From contig CAUZJA010000083.1 of assembly GCA_963579925.1 (NCBI GenBank), positions 1 to 11,178 of the forward strand: 11,178 nucleotides of DNA, given 5' to 3'. Under the pieces are notes generated by a model. It did not search any database and was not told where the DNA came from. It saw only the letters and a program-made list of their open reading frames with translations. Shown in pieces: positions 1-6,817 of this stretch. The stretch comes from UBA1151 sp963579925. Lineage in GTDB: Bacteria; Chloroflexota; Dehalococcoidia; Lucifugimonadales; Lucifugimonadaceae. The position numbers and the translations under genes are program-made. Every line of letters starts with the position of its first letter. The first letter of the stretch is position 1.

Positions 1-438
1 CCACAGGATCATCGCCGGGTCTTTGGAGAGCTGGATCAACAGCTCCCTGAAGCTGCCCATGCCGTGCTCGCGGAGCATGTCCAACTGACTGAGGATTGGC
101 TTAGCCTGGATGAGCTTGTTTGCCGCCGTAGCAAACACCCGGTGCCAGAACAGCGCCACCTTCTCTACGAGAGGCGCATCCGTGGAGACCATGCGGTAGA
201 TCCAGTACGAAGCAGAGCTTACGCTCGAACGGATATCTTGGAAATCATGGTGATACCTGCGAAGAATATCGTCCGGCAGATAGTTGGGCTCGCCCGACGG
301 ATGCAGAAGCTCCTGCACCGTAGCGTCGTAGCCCTTCGCCGTGTAAGCCTCAAGCTCATCACGAGTCGCACCAAAACCTGCACGTCGCAGCAAGTGGGCG
401 ATACCCGCCAGATCAGAACCAGTTTGCGTTGTCACCAT
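1..438 (-). CDS. DUF1800 family protein, N-terminal part (runs off the left edge)
   Basis: The first 146 residues of a longer protein are visible; the frame is open to base 1, so the C-terminus lies outside the window. The ATG at 438 is preceded by GAGGTG at a good ribosome-binding distance. The N-terminus carries the usual DUF1800 opening, with the LLRRAGFG block at about residues 17-24. It continues with VEKVALFWHRVFAT around residue 91 and LREHGMGSFRELL followed by SKDPAMILW at the edge, which match the DUF1800 pattern closely. Family members are usually 450-600 residues, so about a quarter is seen. The biochemical role of DUF1800 is not established. In many bacteria the gene sits next to a DUF1501 gene, which would be expected just to the left, outside this window. 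Family assignment is firm; function is unknown. Confidence 0.88.
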   Translation of the reverse strand, partial: MVTTQTGSDLAGIAHLLRRAGFGATRDELEAYTAKGYDATVQELLHPSGEPNYLPDDILRRYHHDFQDIRSSVSSASYWIYRMVSTDAPLVEKVALFWHRVFATAANKLIQAKPILSQLDMLREHGMGSFRELLIQLSKDPAMILW

Positions 439-460
439 TGCGTCACCTCAGTTGGCGTGG

Positions 461-488
461 ATTTTACCGCGGGTACGCCGCAAATCAA
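461..488 (-). promoter_or_regulatory. Candidate sigma-70-type promoter for the DUF1800 gene
   Basis: On the minus strand TTGATT (483-488) is followed after exactly 16 bases by TAAAAT (461-466), matching the -35 and -10 consensus at 4 of 6 and 5 of 6 positions. Transcription would begin near 454, leaving a leader of about 16-20 bases that contains the GAGGTG ribosome-binding site. It is judged by eye only. Confidence 0.5.
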
Positions 489-599
489 TGGGGGTGGTGC
501 GGCAATTCTGGTTCAGTTGATTCAACCGCAGTGGATAACTCTGGCCGTTTATTAGCTGTTCTCGTCAGGCGTAGCGTTCAAGATGAGGTCCCTACGCCC

Positions 600-690
600 C
601 GCGGAGCCGGGTCTCAGGACGACGAATGTCACGTATCAATCGATCATGACAATGCGTTACATTCGTCGTTCTGAGGAGAGAGGCTCCGCG
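600..690. repeat. REP-like long imperfect inverted repeat
   Basis: Arms of about 30 bases (600-629 and 659-690) surround a 29-base loop. Both outer ends pair as CGCGGAGCC with GGCTCCGCG, and both inner ends pair as GACGAATGT with ACATTCGTC, with a few mismatches in between. The right arm and what follows (GTTCTGAGGAG at 669-679, then GTCAGAATCTCATC at 697-710) resemble the GTCATTCTGAG...GAATCTCATC interspersed palindromes of many bacterial genomes. It lies downstream of the minus-strand isomerase gene (stop at 753) and upstream of the DUF1800 promoter, so it could also attenuate read-through. The rest of the 439-752 spacer shows no convincing gene. Confidence 0.7.
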
Positions 691-752
691 ACCGACGTCA
701 GAATCTCATCCCCGACGCCGCATCAGCGCGCCGCATTGGAACCTCGGAGCTA

Positions 753-1589
753 TCACCCAACCGCCAAGCGCGCCGCATCCAACGCCGCGTACGTGAACTC
801 CGCGACCGCCTGCGGCTCGTAGCCCGGCGCACCAGACTGCTGCTGGCTCACCTCGGCGAACACTGGCAGATGCTCAAGATTGTTCGCCTTGAGCGATGCA
901 ACGAACGCGGTCAGGTCAATCGACCCGGCTCCCGGCAGGCTGTACTGGACTTTGCCGTTCACCTTCTCGCCGTCCTTCACGTGAATCATCGCGGCGTGAG
1001 GGGCGCACAGATCCACGCAGTGGCCTACGTCTGAGCCTTCAACGTGGAAGTGGCTAACGTCCAGATCGAGCTTCAAGTTGTCGTGCTGCGTCTGCTTCAT
1101 CATCCAGACCGCCTTCTCCGGCGTCTCAAAGTCAGTCCCGGCGTGCGCCTCGATAGCGATCACTACGTTGTGTTCGACGGCGAGGTCTGCAAGTTCCACG
1201 AACCTGTCGCGAATCTGCTCCTTGCCTGTGTCCCACGCGGGAGCGCTATGACCCGCGGTGGTTGTCATGAGAATTGGAGAGTCGTCGAAGTGGAGTGCCG
1301 CGGCGATTGCAAACTTTGCAAGCGTTTTTTCACGCTCGGCAGCTTGAGCTTCGGCAGGAGCACACACGTCGATCAGGCCAAAAGTGAGCGGCGACGGAAA
1401 TCCCAAATCGCGGATAAGCGACGCCAGATCGGCTCGCTTCTGAGCAGAAAACTTGTGAGGCGCAGTCGGCCAATCATCAGCAACCGCAATCTCAAGGGCC
1501 TCGTATCCCACATCCTTGATCATGGGCAGCGCCTCAAATGGGTCCATCATTTTGAGAGCGTAGGTTGAGTAACCAAGTTGGAATGTCAT
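753..1589 (-). CDS. Sugar phosphate isomerase/epimerase family TIM-barrel protein
   Basis: A 278-residue protein of the xylose-isomerase-like (AP endonuclease 2) TIM-barrel superfamily, of normal length. It begins with the typical first strand (LGYSTYAL, 5-12) and EALEIAV (30-36). Candidate metal ligands sit at the expected strand ends: Glu147 in IAIEAHAG, Asp177 and His180 in LDVSHFH, His203 in IHVKD and Glu246 in FAEVSQ. Such enzymes isomerise or epimerise keto-sugars, inositols or hydroxypyruvate using a divalent metal; the substrate here cannot be read from sequence. No signal peptide is seen, so it is cytoplasmic. The ATG at 1589 follows AGGA at six bases. It is divergent from the FAA-hydrolase gene, with 143 bases between them, so co-regulation is possible. 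Family firm, substrate unknown. Confidence 0.85.
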   Translation of the reverse strand: MTFQLGYSTYALKMMDPFEALPMIKDVGYEALEIAVADDWPTAPHKFSAQKRADLASLIRDLGFPSPLTFGLIDVCAPAEAQAAEREKTLAKFAIAAALHFDDSPILMTTTAGHSAPAWDTGKEQIRDRFVELADLAVEHNVVIAIEAHAGTDFETPEKAVWMMKQTQHDNLKLDLDVSHFHVEGSDVGHCVDLCAPHAAMIHVKDGEKVNGKVQYSLPGAGSIDLTAFVASLKANNLEHLPVFAEVSQQQSGAPGYEPQAVAEFTYAALDAARLAVG

Positions 1590-1732
1590 CTGTGTTCCTG
1601 AGTTAGTTGTTTGCGATCAGCGAACTATACGCGGCGTCAGGTACGTTTTGTTTGCGCTGAGATTAAACATCCTGCAATTAACATGCGACTTCCGATACGG
1701 TTGCCGAAACGCTCAATCAAATAGAGGAAATC

Positions 1733-2524
1733 ATGAAAATCGCCCGCTTCAATGCCAACGGACAGGTCCACTACGGGGTAGTCGAAGGCGATCTCGTGAA
1801 TCAGATTGAGGGCGACGTATTTGGTGAGTTCAACACAACTGGAACAACTCATGCGCTCAGTGCGGTGAAATTACTTGCGCCAGTGACACCAACGCAGATG
1901 TTCGGCCCTGGCGTCAACTTTGAGGCGCACCTAGCCATGGCAGCAGCCATCACCGGCAACGCGGAAATGCTGCCGACGCCTGAACCGTGGCTCAAGGCGA
2001 TCAACTCCCTATCCGACCCCGACATACCCATCGTCATTCCGTTCGACTCCAAAGTCGGCATCGAGTACGAGGGTGAGTGCCTCGCCATTATTGGCCAGAC
2101 TACACGGCGTGTTGATCCAGATGAGGCGTGGAACAGAATTCTGGGCTACACCTGCGGAAACGATGTTTCTGAGCGTGACTGGCAGGTCAACGACTACTCC
2201 ATGTGGCGAGCCAAAGGCGCCGACACGTTCGGGCCAATCGGTCCCTGGATTGAAACCGATTTCGATCCGAAGGAGGGTGGCGACATGATCGTCCGCATCG
2301 ATGGGAAAGAGGTGGAACGCGTCGCCACGGCGGACATGTACTACGACTTCGGCGTTCTCATCAGCTTCATCAGCCAACACGTCACCCTCAAGCCGGGAGA
2401 CGCCATCTGGTCAGGAACATCAGGCCACCCGGAAACGCTGGCAGCGGGACAAGTGGTCGAAGTAGAAGTCACCGGCGTTGGAACACTCTCCAACCCGGTG
2501 GTCGCGGAACAGAACCCCGGATAG
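1733..2524 (+). CDS. Fumarylacetoacetate hydrolase (FAH) family protein
   Basis: A 263-residue cytoplasmic protein of the FAH superfamily, which hydrolyses or decarboxylates 2-oxo or 2,4-dioxo acids such as fumarylpyruvate, acylpyruvates and oxaloacetate, or isomerises 2-hydroxyhepta-2,4-dienedioate. A short N-terminal domain (1-60) precedes the catalytic fold. The metal-binding glutamates are Glu113 and Glu115 in EYEGECLAIIG, and the third acidic ligand is Asp144 in GYTCGNDVS. Lys161 in RAKGADTFGPIG and the SGT motif at 227-229 are the usual active-site elements. The ATG at 1733 follows AGAGGAAA. A monocistronic unit is likely: a divergent isomerase lies upstream and a hairpin just downstream. 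The length is normal for the bacterial single-domain subfamily. The precise substrate is not determinable; ring-cleavage catabolism is the common context but is not shown here. Confidence 0.88.
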   Translation: MKIARFNANGQVHYGVVEGDLVNQIEGDVFGEFNTTGTTHALSAVKLLAPVTPTQMFGPGVNFEAHLAMAAAITGNAEMLPTPEPWLKAINSLSDPDIPIVIPFDSKVGIEYEGECLAIIGQTTRRVDPDEAWNRILGYTCGNDVSERDWQVNDYSMWRAKGADTFGPIGPWIETDFDPKEGGDMIVRIDGKEVERVATADMYYDFGVLISFISQHVTLKPGDAIWSGTSGHPETLAAGQVVEVEVTGVGTLSNPVVAEQNPG

Positions 2525-2540
2525 TAGCCCCCACCGCTTG

Positions 2541-2570
2541 AACACGGTGGATGTGCCCATCCACCGTGTT
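2541..2570 (+). terminator. Perfect 13-bp hairpin after the FAH-family gene
   Basis: AACACGGTGGATG (2541-2553) pairs perfectly with CATCCACCGTGTT (2558-2570) across the 4-base loop TGCC, starting 16 bases after the stop codon. No run of T follows on either strand, so it is an unusual intrinsic terminator, or it works as an mRNA 3' end stabiliser. Confidence 0.6.
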
Positions 2571-2672
2571 GATTCCTGAGACCAACGCGTCGCGCCTGTT
2601 CCCGCTAAGATAGCCGCTCTCATGATTCGCCGGTTTGACTGGCGCATCTAATGTGCTATTCAGGAGGCTCAG

Positions 2673-4280
2673 TTGGCGAAGTCACCCTCTTTTGAATCCC
2701 TCTCTCCAGGCCAGTTCCTGGATCGGAGTGCCGGTACGCACGCCGACAAGACGGCCGTGGTCTACGGTGATATTCGATACACCTACGCCGAGATGAACGA
2801 ACGCATTCGCAGGCTTTCCAGTGCCCTGAAAGAATCAGGCATTAGCGCAGGCGACCGAATCGCATTCTTCGTCCCCAACATCCCTGCCATGCTGGAAGGC
2901 CACTACGGCCCACTCCGACTCGGCGCTGTGCTCGTGCCCATCAACATTCGCCTGTCCGCCCGAGAAGTCGGCTACATTCTGAATCACTCCGGCGCACGGG
3001 TGCTTGTGTTCGACTCCGAGTACGCACCGACCGTTCGCCGACTCATCGACGATGTTCCGGGAGTCGAAAAGTTCATCCAGGTCGTGGACACAGAACCACA
3101 GGCAGACGACATTCCCGGCCCTAACTATGAAGAGTTCCTGGCTAATGCCCCCGACGGTGACCCAAGGGTCGATCTCGAGTCTGAGTTGGACACCATCGCT
3201 ATCAACTACACGTCGGGCACCACCGGCATGCCGAAAGGCGTTGAGTACCACGCCCGCGGCGCATACCTTTCTGCGCTGGGCGAGGCGCTTGAACTGGGGC
3301 TGAACTGGCGCACCAACTATCTGTGGACGCTACCAATGTTCCACTGCAATGGCTGGTGCTTCACATGGGCTGTGACCGCAGTCGGCGGCACCCACGTCTG
3401 CCTGCGGCGAGTTGATGCAGACGCTGTATTTAATGCGGTTCAAGATGAGTCCGTCAGCCAAATGTGCGCTGCACCCACCGTACTTACAGCACTCTACTCA
3501 TCACCACTGGCCGAAGAAGGCAAGCTTGGCGGTGTGCGCATCATGACCGCTGGCGCACCTCCCGCCCCGCAGGTGATCCGTTCAATCGAGGCGATGGGCG
3601 CCGAAGTTGAGCACACCTACGGCCTCACCGAGACGTATGGTCCAATGACGATCGCAGAAGGCCAGCCGGCGTGGGACGATCTGGACAACGAAGAGCGTGC
3701 CAAGATCAGGTCTCGTCAGGGCGTTCCGTTTATTACTGGCGAGCCTGGACTCCGCGTCGTTGATGAGCAGATGAACGATGTGCCCAACGACGGCAAGACG
3801 CAGGGCGAAGTGGTGATGCGTGGCAACATGGTCATGACCGGATACTACAACGACCCCGAAGCGTCAGCAAAGGCGTTCCAGGGTGGATGGTTCCACTCTG
3901 GCGACCTGGCGGTACGGCATCCGGACAGCTACATCGAACTCCAGGACCGCGCCAAGGACGTCATTATCTCTGGCGGTGAGAACATCTCCAGCCAGGAGGT
4001 GGAAAAAGTGATTATGGAGCACCCCGGCGTGATGGAAGTGTGCGTGATTGGCGTGCCGAACGAGCAGTGGGGTGAGGTGCCGAAGGCCTTCATCGTTCAG
4101 AACGCCGGCGCACACGTGTCCGGCGAGGAAATCATCGAGTTCTGTCGAGACCGTATCGCTCACTTCAAAGCACCGAAGCACGTTGAGTTTGGCGAACTGC
4201 CAAAGACGGCCACCGGCAAGATCCAGAAGTTCATATTGCGTGAGAAAGAGTGGGCAGGCCATGAGCGACGCATCAACTGA
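2673..4280 (+). CDS. AMP-forming acyl-CoA synthetase (AMP-binding family)
   Basis: A 535-residue ligase that activates a carboxylic acid through an acyl-adenylate and transfers it to coenzyme A in the cytoplasm. All signatures are present in order: YTSGTTGMPKG at 179-189 (phosphate loop), YGLTE at 316-320, HSGDLA at 408-413, RAKDVIISGGENIS at 426-439, and PKTATGK at 510-516 with Lys516 as the adenylation lysine. The block around PMFHCNGW (221-228) resembles the medium-chain, plant AAE-like and DmdB-type ligases more than long-chain FadD, but this does not fix the substrate. The start is TTG at 2673, five bases after a perfect AGGAGG. No other start is comparably placed. The 3' end overlaps the crotonase gene by 20 bases, so the two are translated from one mRNA and probably act on the same acyl-CoA. 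Confidence 0.93.
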   Translation: MAKSPSFESLSPGQFLDRSAGTHADKTAVVYGDIRYTYAEMNERIRRLSSALKESGISAGDRIAFFVPNIPAMLEGHYGPLRLGAVLVPINIRLSAREVGYILNHSGARVLVFDSEYAPTVRRLIDDVPGVEKFIQVVDTEPQADDIPGPNYEEFLANAPDGDPRVDLESELDTIAINYTSGTTGMPKGVEYHARGAYLSALGEALELGLNWRTNYLWTLPMFHCNGWCFTWAVTAVGGTHVCLRRVDADAVFNAVQDESVSQMCAAPTVLTALYSSPLAEEGKLGGVRIMTAGAPPAPQVIRSIEAMGAEVEHTYGLTETYGPMTIAEGQPAWDDLDNEERAKIRSRQGVPFITGEPGLRVVDEQMNDVPNDGKTQGEVVMRGNMVMTGYYNDPEASAKAFQGGWFHSGDLAVRHPDSYIELQDRAKDVIISGGENISSQEVEKVIMEHPGVMEVCVIGVPNEQWGEVPKAFIVQNAGAHVSGEEIIEFCRDRIAHFKAPKHVEFGELPKTATGKIQKFILREKEWAGHERRIN

Positions 4281-5052
4281 GACCTCACCGGTTCTCTTCG
4301 AGACCGCTGATGGCATTGGCATACTCACGCTGAACAACCCGGCGCGACGAAACGCGCTTTCTGCGCCTGTGATGCAGGCGCTCATTGAGCGTCTCAATGA
4401 TATCGCTTCATCTCCGGATGTTCGAGTAGTGATCATTCGGGCCGCAGGGCCAGTCTTCAGCTCTGGCCATGATCTCAAGGAACTTCAGGCGGCCGAAAAA
4501 GAAGAACACGCCACTCTTTTTAGCATGGCATCAACCGTGATGGAAGCGATTCGCCTGCTGCCCCAGCCTGTAATTGCACAGGTGCATGGCATGGCAACCG
4601 CCGCAGGATGTCAGCTTGTGGCGTCATGCGATCTTGCAGTCGCTGCCCAATCGGCGAAGTTCGCGACGCCCGGCGTGCGCAACGGCCTCTTCTGCACCAC
4701 ACCCGGCGTCGCTCTCGCCCGCGCTGTACCCCGCAAGAAGGCCATGGAGATGCTCCTCACCGGTATCCCAATCTCAGCAGACGAAGCGCTCCAGTACGGT
4801 CTCGTCAGCCGCGTCGTTCCCGACGACGAGTTGGAGGAGCAGACCATCGAACTCGCCCAGCATATTGGGACGGCCAGCTCCGACACGCTCGCGATGGGCA
4901 AGCGTGGCTTTTACGCGCAAGTGGGGCTCGACAATCCCGACGCGTACGCCGTTGCAGAAACCGTCATGACCGAAAACATGCAGACCCACGATGCCCACGA
5001 AGGCATCGACGCGTTCCTGACCAAACGCCAGCCAGAGTGGCAAGACCGCTGA
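4261..5052 (+). CDS. Crotonase-family protein, ECHDC3-like (enoyl-CoA hydratase/isomerase fold)
   Basis: A 263-residue crotonase. NPARRNALS (26-34) and FSSGHDLKEL (66-75, first oxyanion-hole segment) open the fold, and HGMATAAGCQLVASCDLA (109-126) forms the second. FATPGVRNGLFCTTPGVALARAVPRKKAMEML follows in two stretches from 134 on. As recalled, the pattern closely matches human ECHDC3. Of the two catalytic glutamates of rat enoyl-CoA hydratase, the first (in GCEL) is Gln118 here and the second (in PEI) is Gly138. Ordinary hydration of 2-enoyl-CoA is therefore not expected; acyl-CoA binding should remain. The ATG at 4261 was chosen because the family's N-terminus begins there; upstream codons in the same frame lie inside the ligase gene. 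The 20-base overlap with the ligase implies coupled expression. Confidence 0.9.
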   Translation: MSDASTETSPVLFETADGIGILTLNNPARRNALSAPVMQALIERLNDIASSPDVRVVIIRAAGPVFSSGHDLKELQAAEKEEHATLFSMASTVMEAIRLLPQPVIAQVHGMATAAGCQLVASCDLAVAAQSAKFATPGVRNGLFCTTPGVALARAVPRKKAMEMLLTGIPISADEALQYGLVSRVVPDDELEEQTIELAQHIGTASSDTLAMGKRGFYAQVGLDNPDAYAVAETVMTENMQTHDAHEGIDAFLTKRQPEWQDR

Positions 5053-5078
5053 TCCCACGTCACCAGAAATGTTAACAA

Positions 5079-5117
5079 AAACGACCCCGCTATCAGATTC
5101 TGATAGCGGGGTCGTTT
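5079..5117. terminator. Bidirectional intrinsic terminator between convergent operons
   Basis: A perfect 19-bp inverted repeat (5079-5097 and 5099-5117) with a GC core, CGACCCCGC pairing with GCGGGGTCG. It is flanked by an A run on the left (AACAAAA) and T's on the right, so it has a U-tract on both strands. It lies 26 bases after the crotonase stop and downstream of the minus-strand rhodanese gene, as expected for a shared terminator. A second small hairpin (CCCGGC and GCCGGG, 5140-5155) lies between it and the rhodanese stop. Confidence 0.88.
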
Positions 5118-5172
5118 GCTCATATGTCAGCGTGCGAGCCCCGGCGTTGGCCGGGAACCACCGAGACTAAAA

Positions 5173-6213
5173 CTAGCCTCGAACGTCGATTGGCAGGTCG
5201 TCGCGGTTACCCCACTCGACCCATGACCCGTCGTACACCTTCACCGTCGGGTAGCCGAGCAGTTCTTGCAGTACAAACCATGAGTGCGTGGCTCGGACGG
5301 CCGTCTGGCACAGTGTGAACACAACCTGCTCTCCTTGGATGCCTTCGCCCTCGTACAGCGCCTTCAGATCGGCGGCAGGGAGGAACTCGCCATCTTCATT
5401 AATGGCCTTGTTCCAGTTCACGTTCTGCGCGTCAGGAATGTGACCACCCTGTGCTGCTCGAACGTCTTTGCCTGCGTACTCATCTGGAGAACGGGCGTCG
5501 CAAACGACCTTTGAAGGATCGTCCACTGACGTAAGTACCTCTTCCCAGTTCGCGATGAGATCCGTGTTGGGAGCATCATTGAAGCTGTAGGTGGAAGCGG
5601 TGATCGCAGGAGCGTCGGTCGACTTATCGTTGCCGCTGGTGTCCCAGGCGCCCCACGAGCCGTCGATCAAACGGGTGTCATCATGACCGTAGACATCCAT
5701 CGCCCACAGCGCTCGAGATGCCCAGAGGTTGGAACTCGAGTCGTAGAAGACGATTGTGTCGCTGCTCTCAATGCCCAGAGCAGAGAGAGCGGTGGCGATG
5801 TGGTCGCCTGCTGGGAGCATTCCGGCGATGCCGTACTCATCTTCACCCTGGAATGTGGTGTTAGGAGTCAGCTGAACGGCGCCCGGAATGTGTCCTGCGG
5901 CAAAGTCTTCTTCTTTGCGAAGGTCCACAAATACGAGATCGGAATCTTCCAGATGGTCCTTGACCCAGTCAGCAGAAACGAGACGCTCTGGTTGACTGTA
6001 GCCTTTAGCCTCGATTGCTGCGTTGAGCGCGCTGCCAGCGCTCGCTACTGCAGTTGGAGCAGGGGCAGCTGTCGGAGCTACTGCTGCCGGGACACCCGCT
6101 TCATCATCGCTGCCGCATGCCACCATAATGGCGATGAATGCTGCGAGGATTGACACGGATAAGAGACGTGACAAATATCCTGTTCTAGTTAGCAATTGAT
6201 CTATTTTCTCCAA
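5173..6213 (-). CDS. Lipoprotein with tandem rhodanese domains (sulfurtransferase)
   Basis: A 346-residue thiosulfate/3-mercaptopyruvate-type sulfurtransferase carried as a lipoprotein. The N-terminus has a basic stretch, a hydrophobic core (about 15-30) and a lipobox MVAC with Cys33, then an Ala/Pro/Thr linker (41-60). Rhodanese domain 1 (about 78-195, VFVDLRKEEDFAAGHIPGA) has Asp158 where the active cysteine would be, so it is non-catalytic as usual in tandem rhodaneses. Domain 2 (about 220-344) has the active loop CQTAVR with Cys302. It moves sulfane sulfur from thiosulfate or a similar donor to a thiol acceptor, here at the outer face of the membrane. The start is uncertain: TTG at 6213 is the farthest possible, since an in-frame stop lies just upstream. 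TTG at 6174 (after AGGA) would give a tidier 20-residue signal. It is the last gene of the sulfur operon, 83 bases after the TusA gene. Confidence 0.9.
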   Translation of the reverse strand: MEKIDQLLTRTGYLSRLLSVSILAAFIAIMVACGSDDEAGVPAAVAPTAAPAPTAVASAGSALNAAIEAKGYSQPERLVSADWVKDHLEDSDLVFVDLRKEEDFAAGHIPGAVQLTPNTTFQGEDEYGIAGMLPAGDHIATALSALGIESSDTIVFYDSSSNLWASRALWAMDVYGHDDTRLIDGSWGAWDTSGNDKSTDAPAITASTYSFNDAPNTDLIANWEEVLTSVDDPSKVVCDARSPDEYAGKDVRAAQGGHIPDAQNVNWNKAINEDGEFLPAADLKALYEGEGIQGEQVVFTLCQTAVRATHSWFVLQELLGYPTVKVYDGSWVEWGNRDDLPIDVRG

Positions 6214-6253
6214 GACGAATCAGCTTAGTTAGATTTCGAAACTTCACGCGTAG

Positions 6254-6276
6254 ATCCGCCGAATATGGTGGCGGAT
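6254..6276. repeat. Small hairpin between TusA and rhodanese genes
   Basis: ATCCGCC (6254-6260) pairs with GGCGGAT (6270-6276) across a 9-base loop. On the minus strand the T run lies before the hairpin rather than after it, so it does not look like a terminator of the upstream genes. It may adjust mRNA stability or the relative expression of the rhodanese gene. Confidence 0.4.
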
Positions 6277-6296
6277 AAAAATAAGTGTCGGTGAGA

Positions 6297-6536
6297 TCAG
6301 AAGGCGGACTTTGTGAGCCTGATGCGCCACTGACCGCTGCCTGCCTCTTCAATATCAACGTCGTAGCCGCGCTTCATAGCCTGTGGCGGAATCGTCGATA
6401 GAGCAGGTGGGTGATCGGTGATCACGTCCAACGCTGATACCCCCGGCAACTTCTCATCCAACTCCGTGTTGGTGAGCATCATTGGGTAGGGACATATCTC
6501 ACCACGTACGTCCAGAACCGGAATGTCATCACTCAA
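6297..6536 (-). CDS. TusA-family sulfurtransferase
   Basis: A 79-residue TusA/SirA-like protein, the normal length for the family. The hallmark is the CPxP motif, Cys15-Pro-Tyr-Pro, in LDVRGEICPYP after a short leader. TusA proteins carry sulfur as a persulfide on this cysteine and pass it to partners in cytoplasmic sulfur relay, for example tRNA thiolation, molybdenum cofactor or sulfur oxidation routes. The start is TTG at 6536, preceded by GGAGG at nine bases. This is preferred over GTG at 6587, which would add 17 residues with no family match lying inside the upstream gene. The TTG overlaps the stop of the preceding gene as TTGA, so translation is probably coupled. Position after a YeeE-type transporter suggests it takes up imported sulfur. 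Confidence 0.9.
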   Translation of the reverse strand: MSDDIPVLDVRGEICPYPMMLTNTELDEKLPGVSALDVITDHPPALSTIPPQAMKRGYDVDIEEAGSGQWRIRLTKSAF

Positions 6537-6817
6537 CTTTTTTCTCCTCCACGCACTTGTTGCCCAAGAAATAATACGACTCGCCACTCATCGTCGCCAG
6601 CCATCGACATTTTAGTCCGCACGCCCTGTAGAGCGGCTTCCGTTGGCACGTACTTGATAACCACTTCTTGATCGGTCAACAAAATAATCTCTTCACCGGC
6701 TGCAGCTCGCTCAATGGCCTTGGTTGCGTTCTGAATGTGACCGGGCATTGGCGTGTTGCGCAGATCCATCACAATCTCGCCTGTGTCGCCAGTCACGACG
6801 GACTCGTTGCCAGTCAT
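6533..6817 (-). CDS. TusA-like protein lacking the catalytic cysteine
   Basis: A 94-residue protein, starting at the ATG at 6817, whose core (about 16-83) lines up with TusA: MDLRNTPMPGH corresponds to LDLRGLxCPxP, followed by the amphipathic helix NATKAIERAAAGEEI, the strand ILLTD and a late strand WRVVLFLGQ. At the motif, cysteine is replaced by Met24 and the second proline by His27; the whole protein contains no cysteine. It therefore cannot form a persulfide and cannot be a normal sulfur carrier. The start overlaps the transporter stop as ATGA, and the gene runs into the true TusA by TTGA. An open frame continues upstream to 6883, but this lies within the transporter gene and adds no family-like sequence. 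A structural, regulatory or transporter-binding role beside YeeE is an inference. Assignment to the TusA fold is by pattern only. Confidence 0.75.
   Translation of the reverse strand: MTGNESVVTGDTGEIVMDLRNTPMPGHIQNATKAIERAAAGEEIILLTDQEVVIKYVPTEAALQGVRTKMSMAGDDEWRVVLFLGQQVRGGEKS

Noticed and set aside
64..555. Plus-strand open frame at the left edge
   Set aside because: It is antisense to the DUF1800 gene, whose minus-strand reading has clear family motifs, a ribosome-binding site and a promoter.
2635..2662. Promoter TTGACT-16-TATTCA before the CoA ligase
   Set aside because: The -10 would overlap the AGGAGG ribosome-binding site, and transcription would start beyond it, losing the strong Shine-Dalgarno sequence.
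4048..4260. Upstream N-terminal extension of the crotonase
   Set aside because: These 71 codons are inside the ligase gene in another frame and do not resemble any crotonase N-terminus; the family start fits 4261.
6537..6587. GTG start giving a 96-residue TusA
   Set aside because: The added 17 residues overlap the preceding gene and match nothing; the TTG at 6536 has GGAGG at a proper distance and gives the normal family length.
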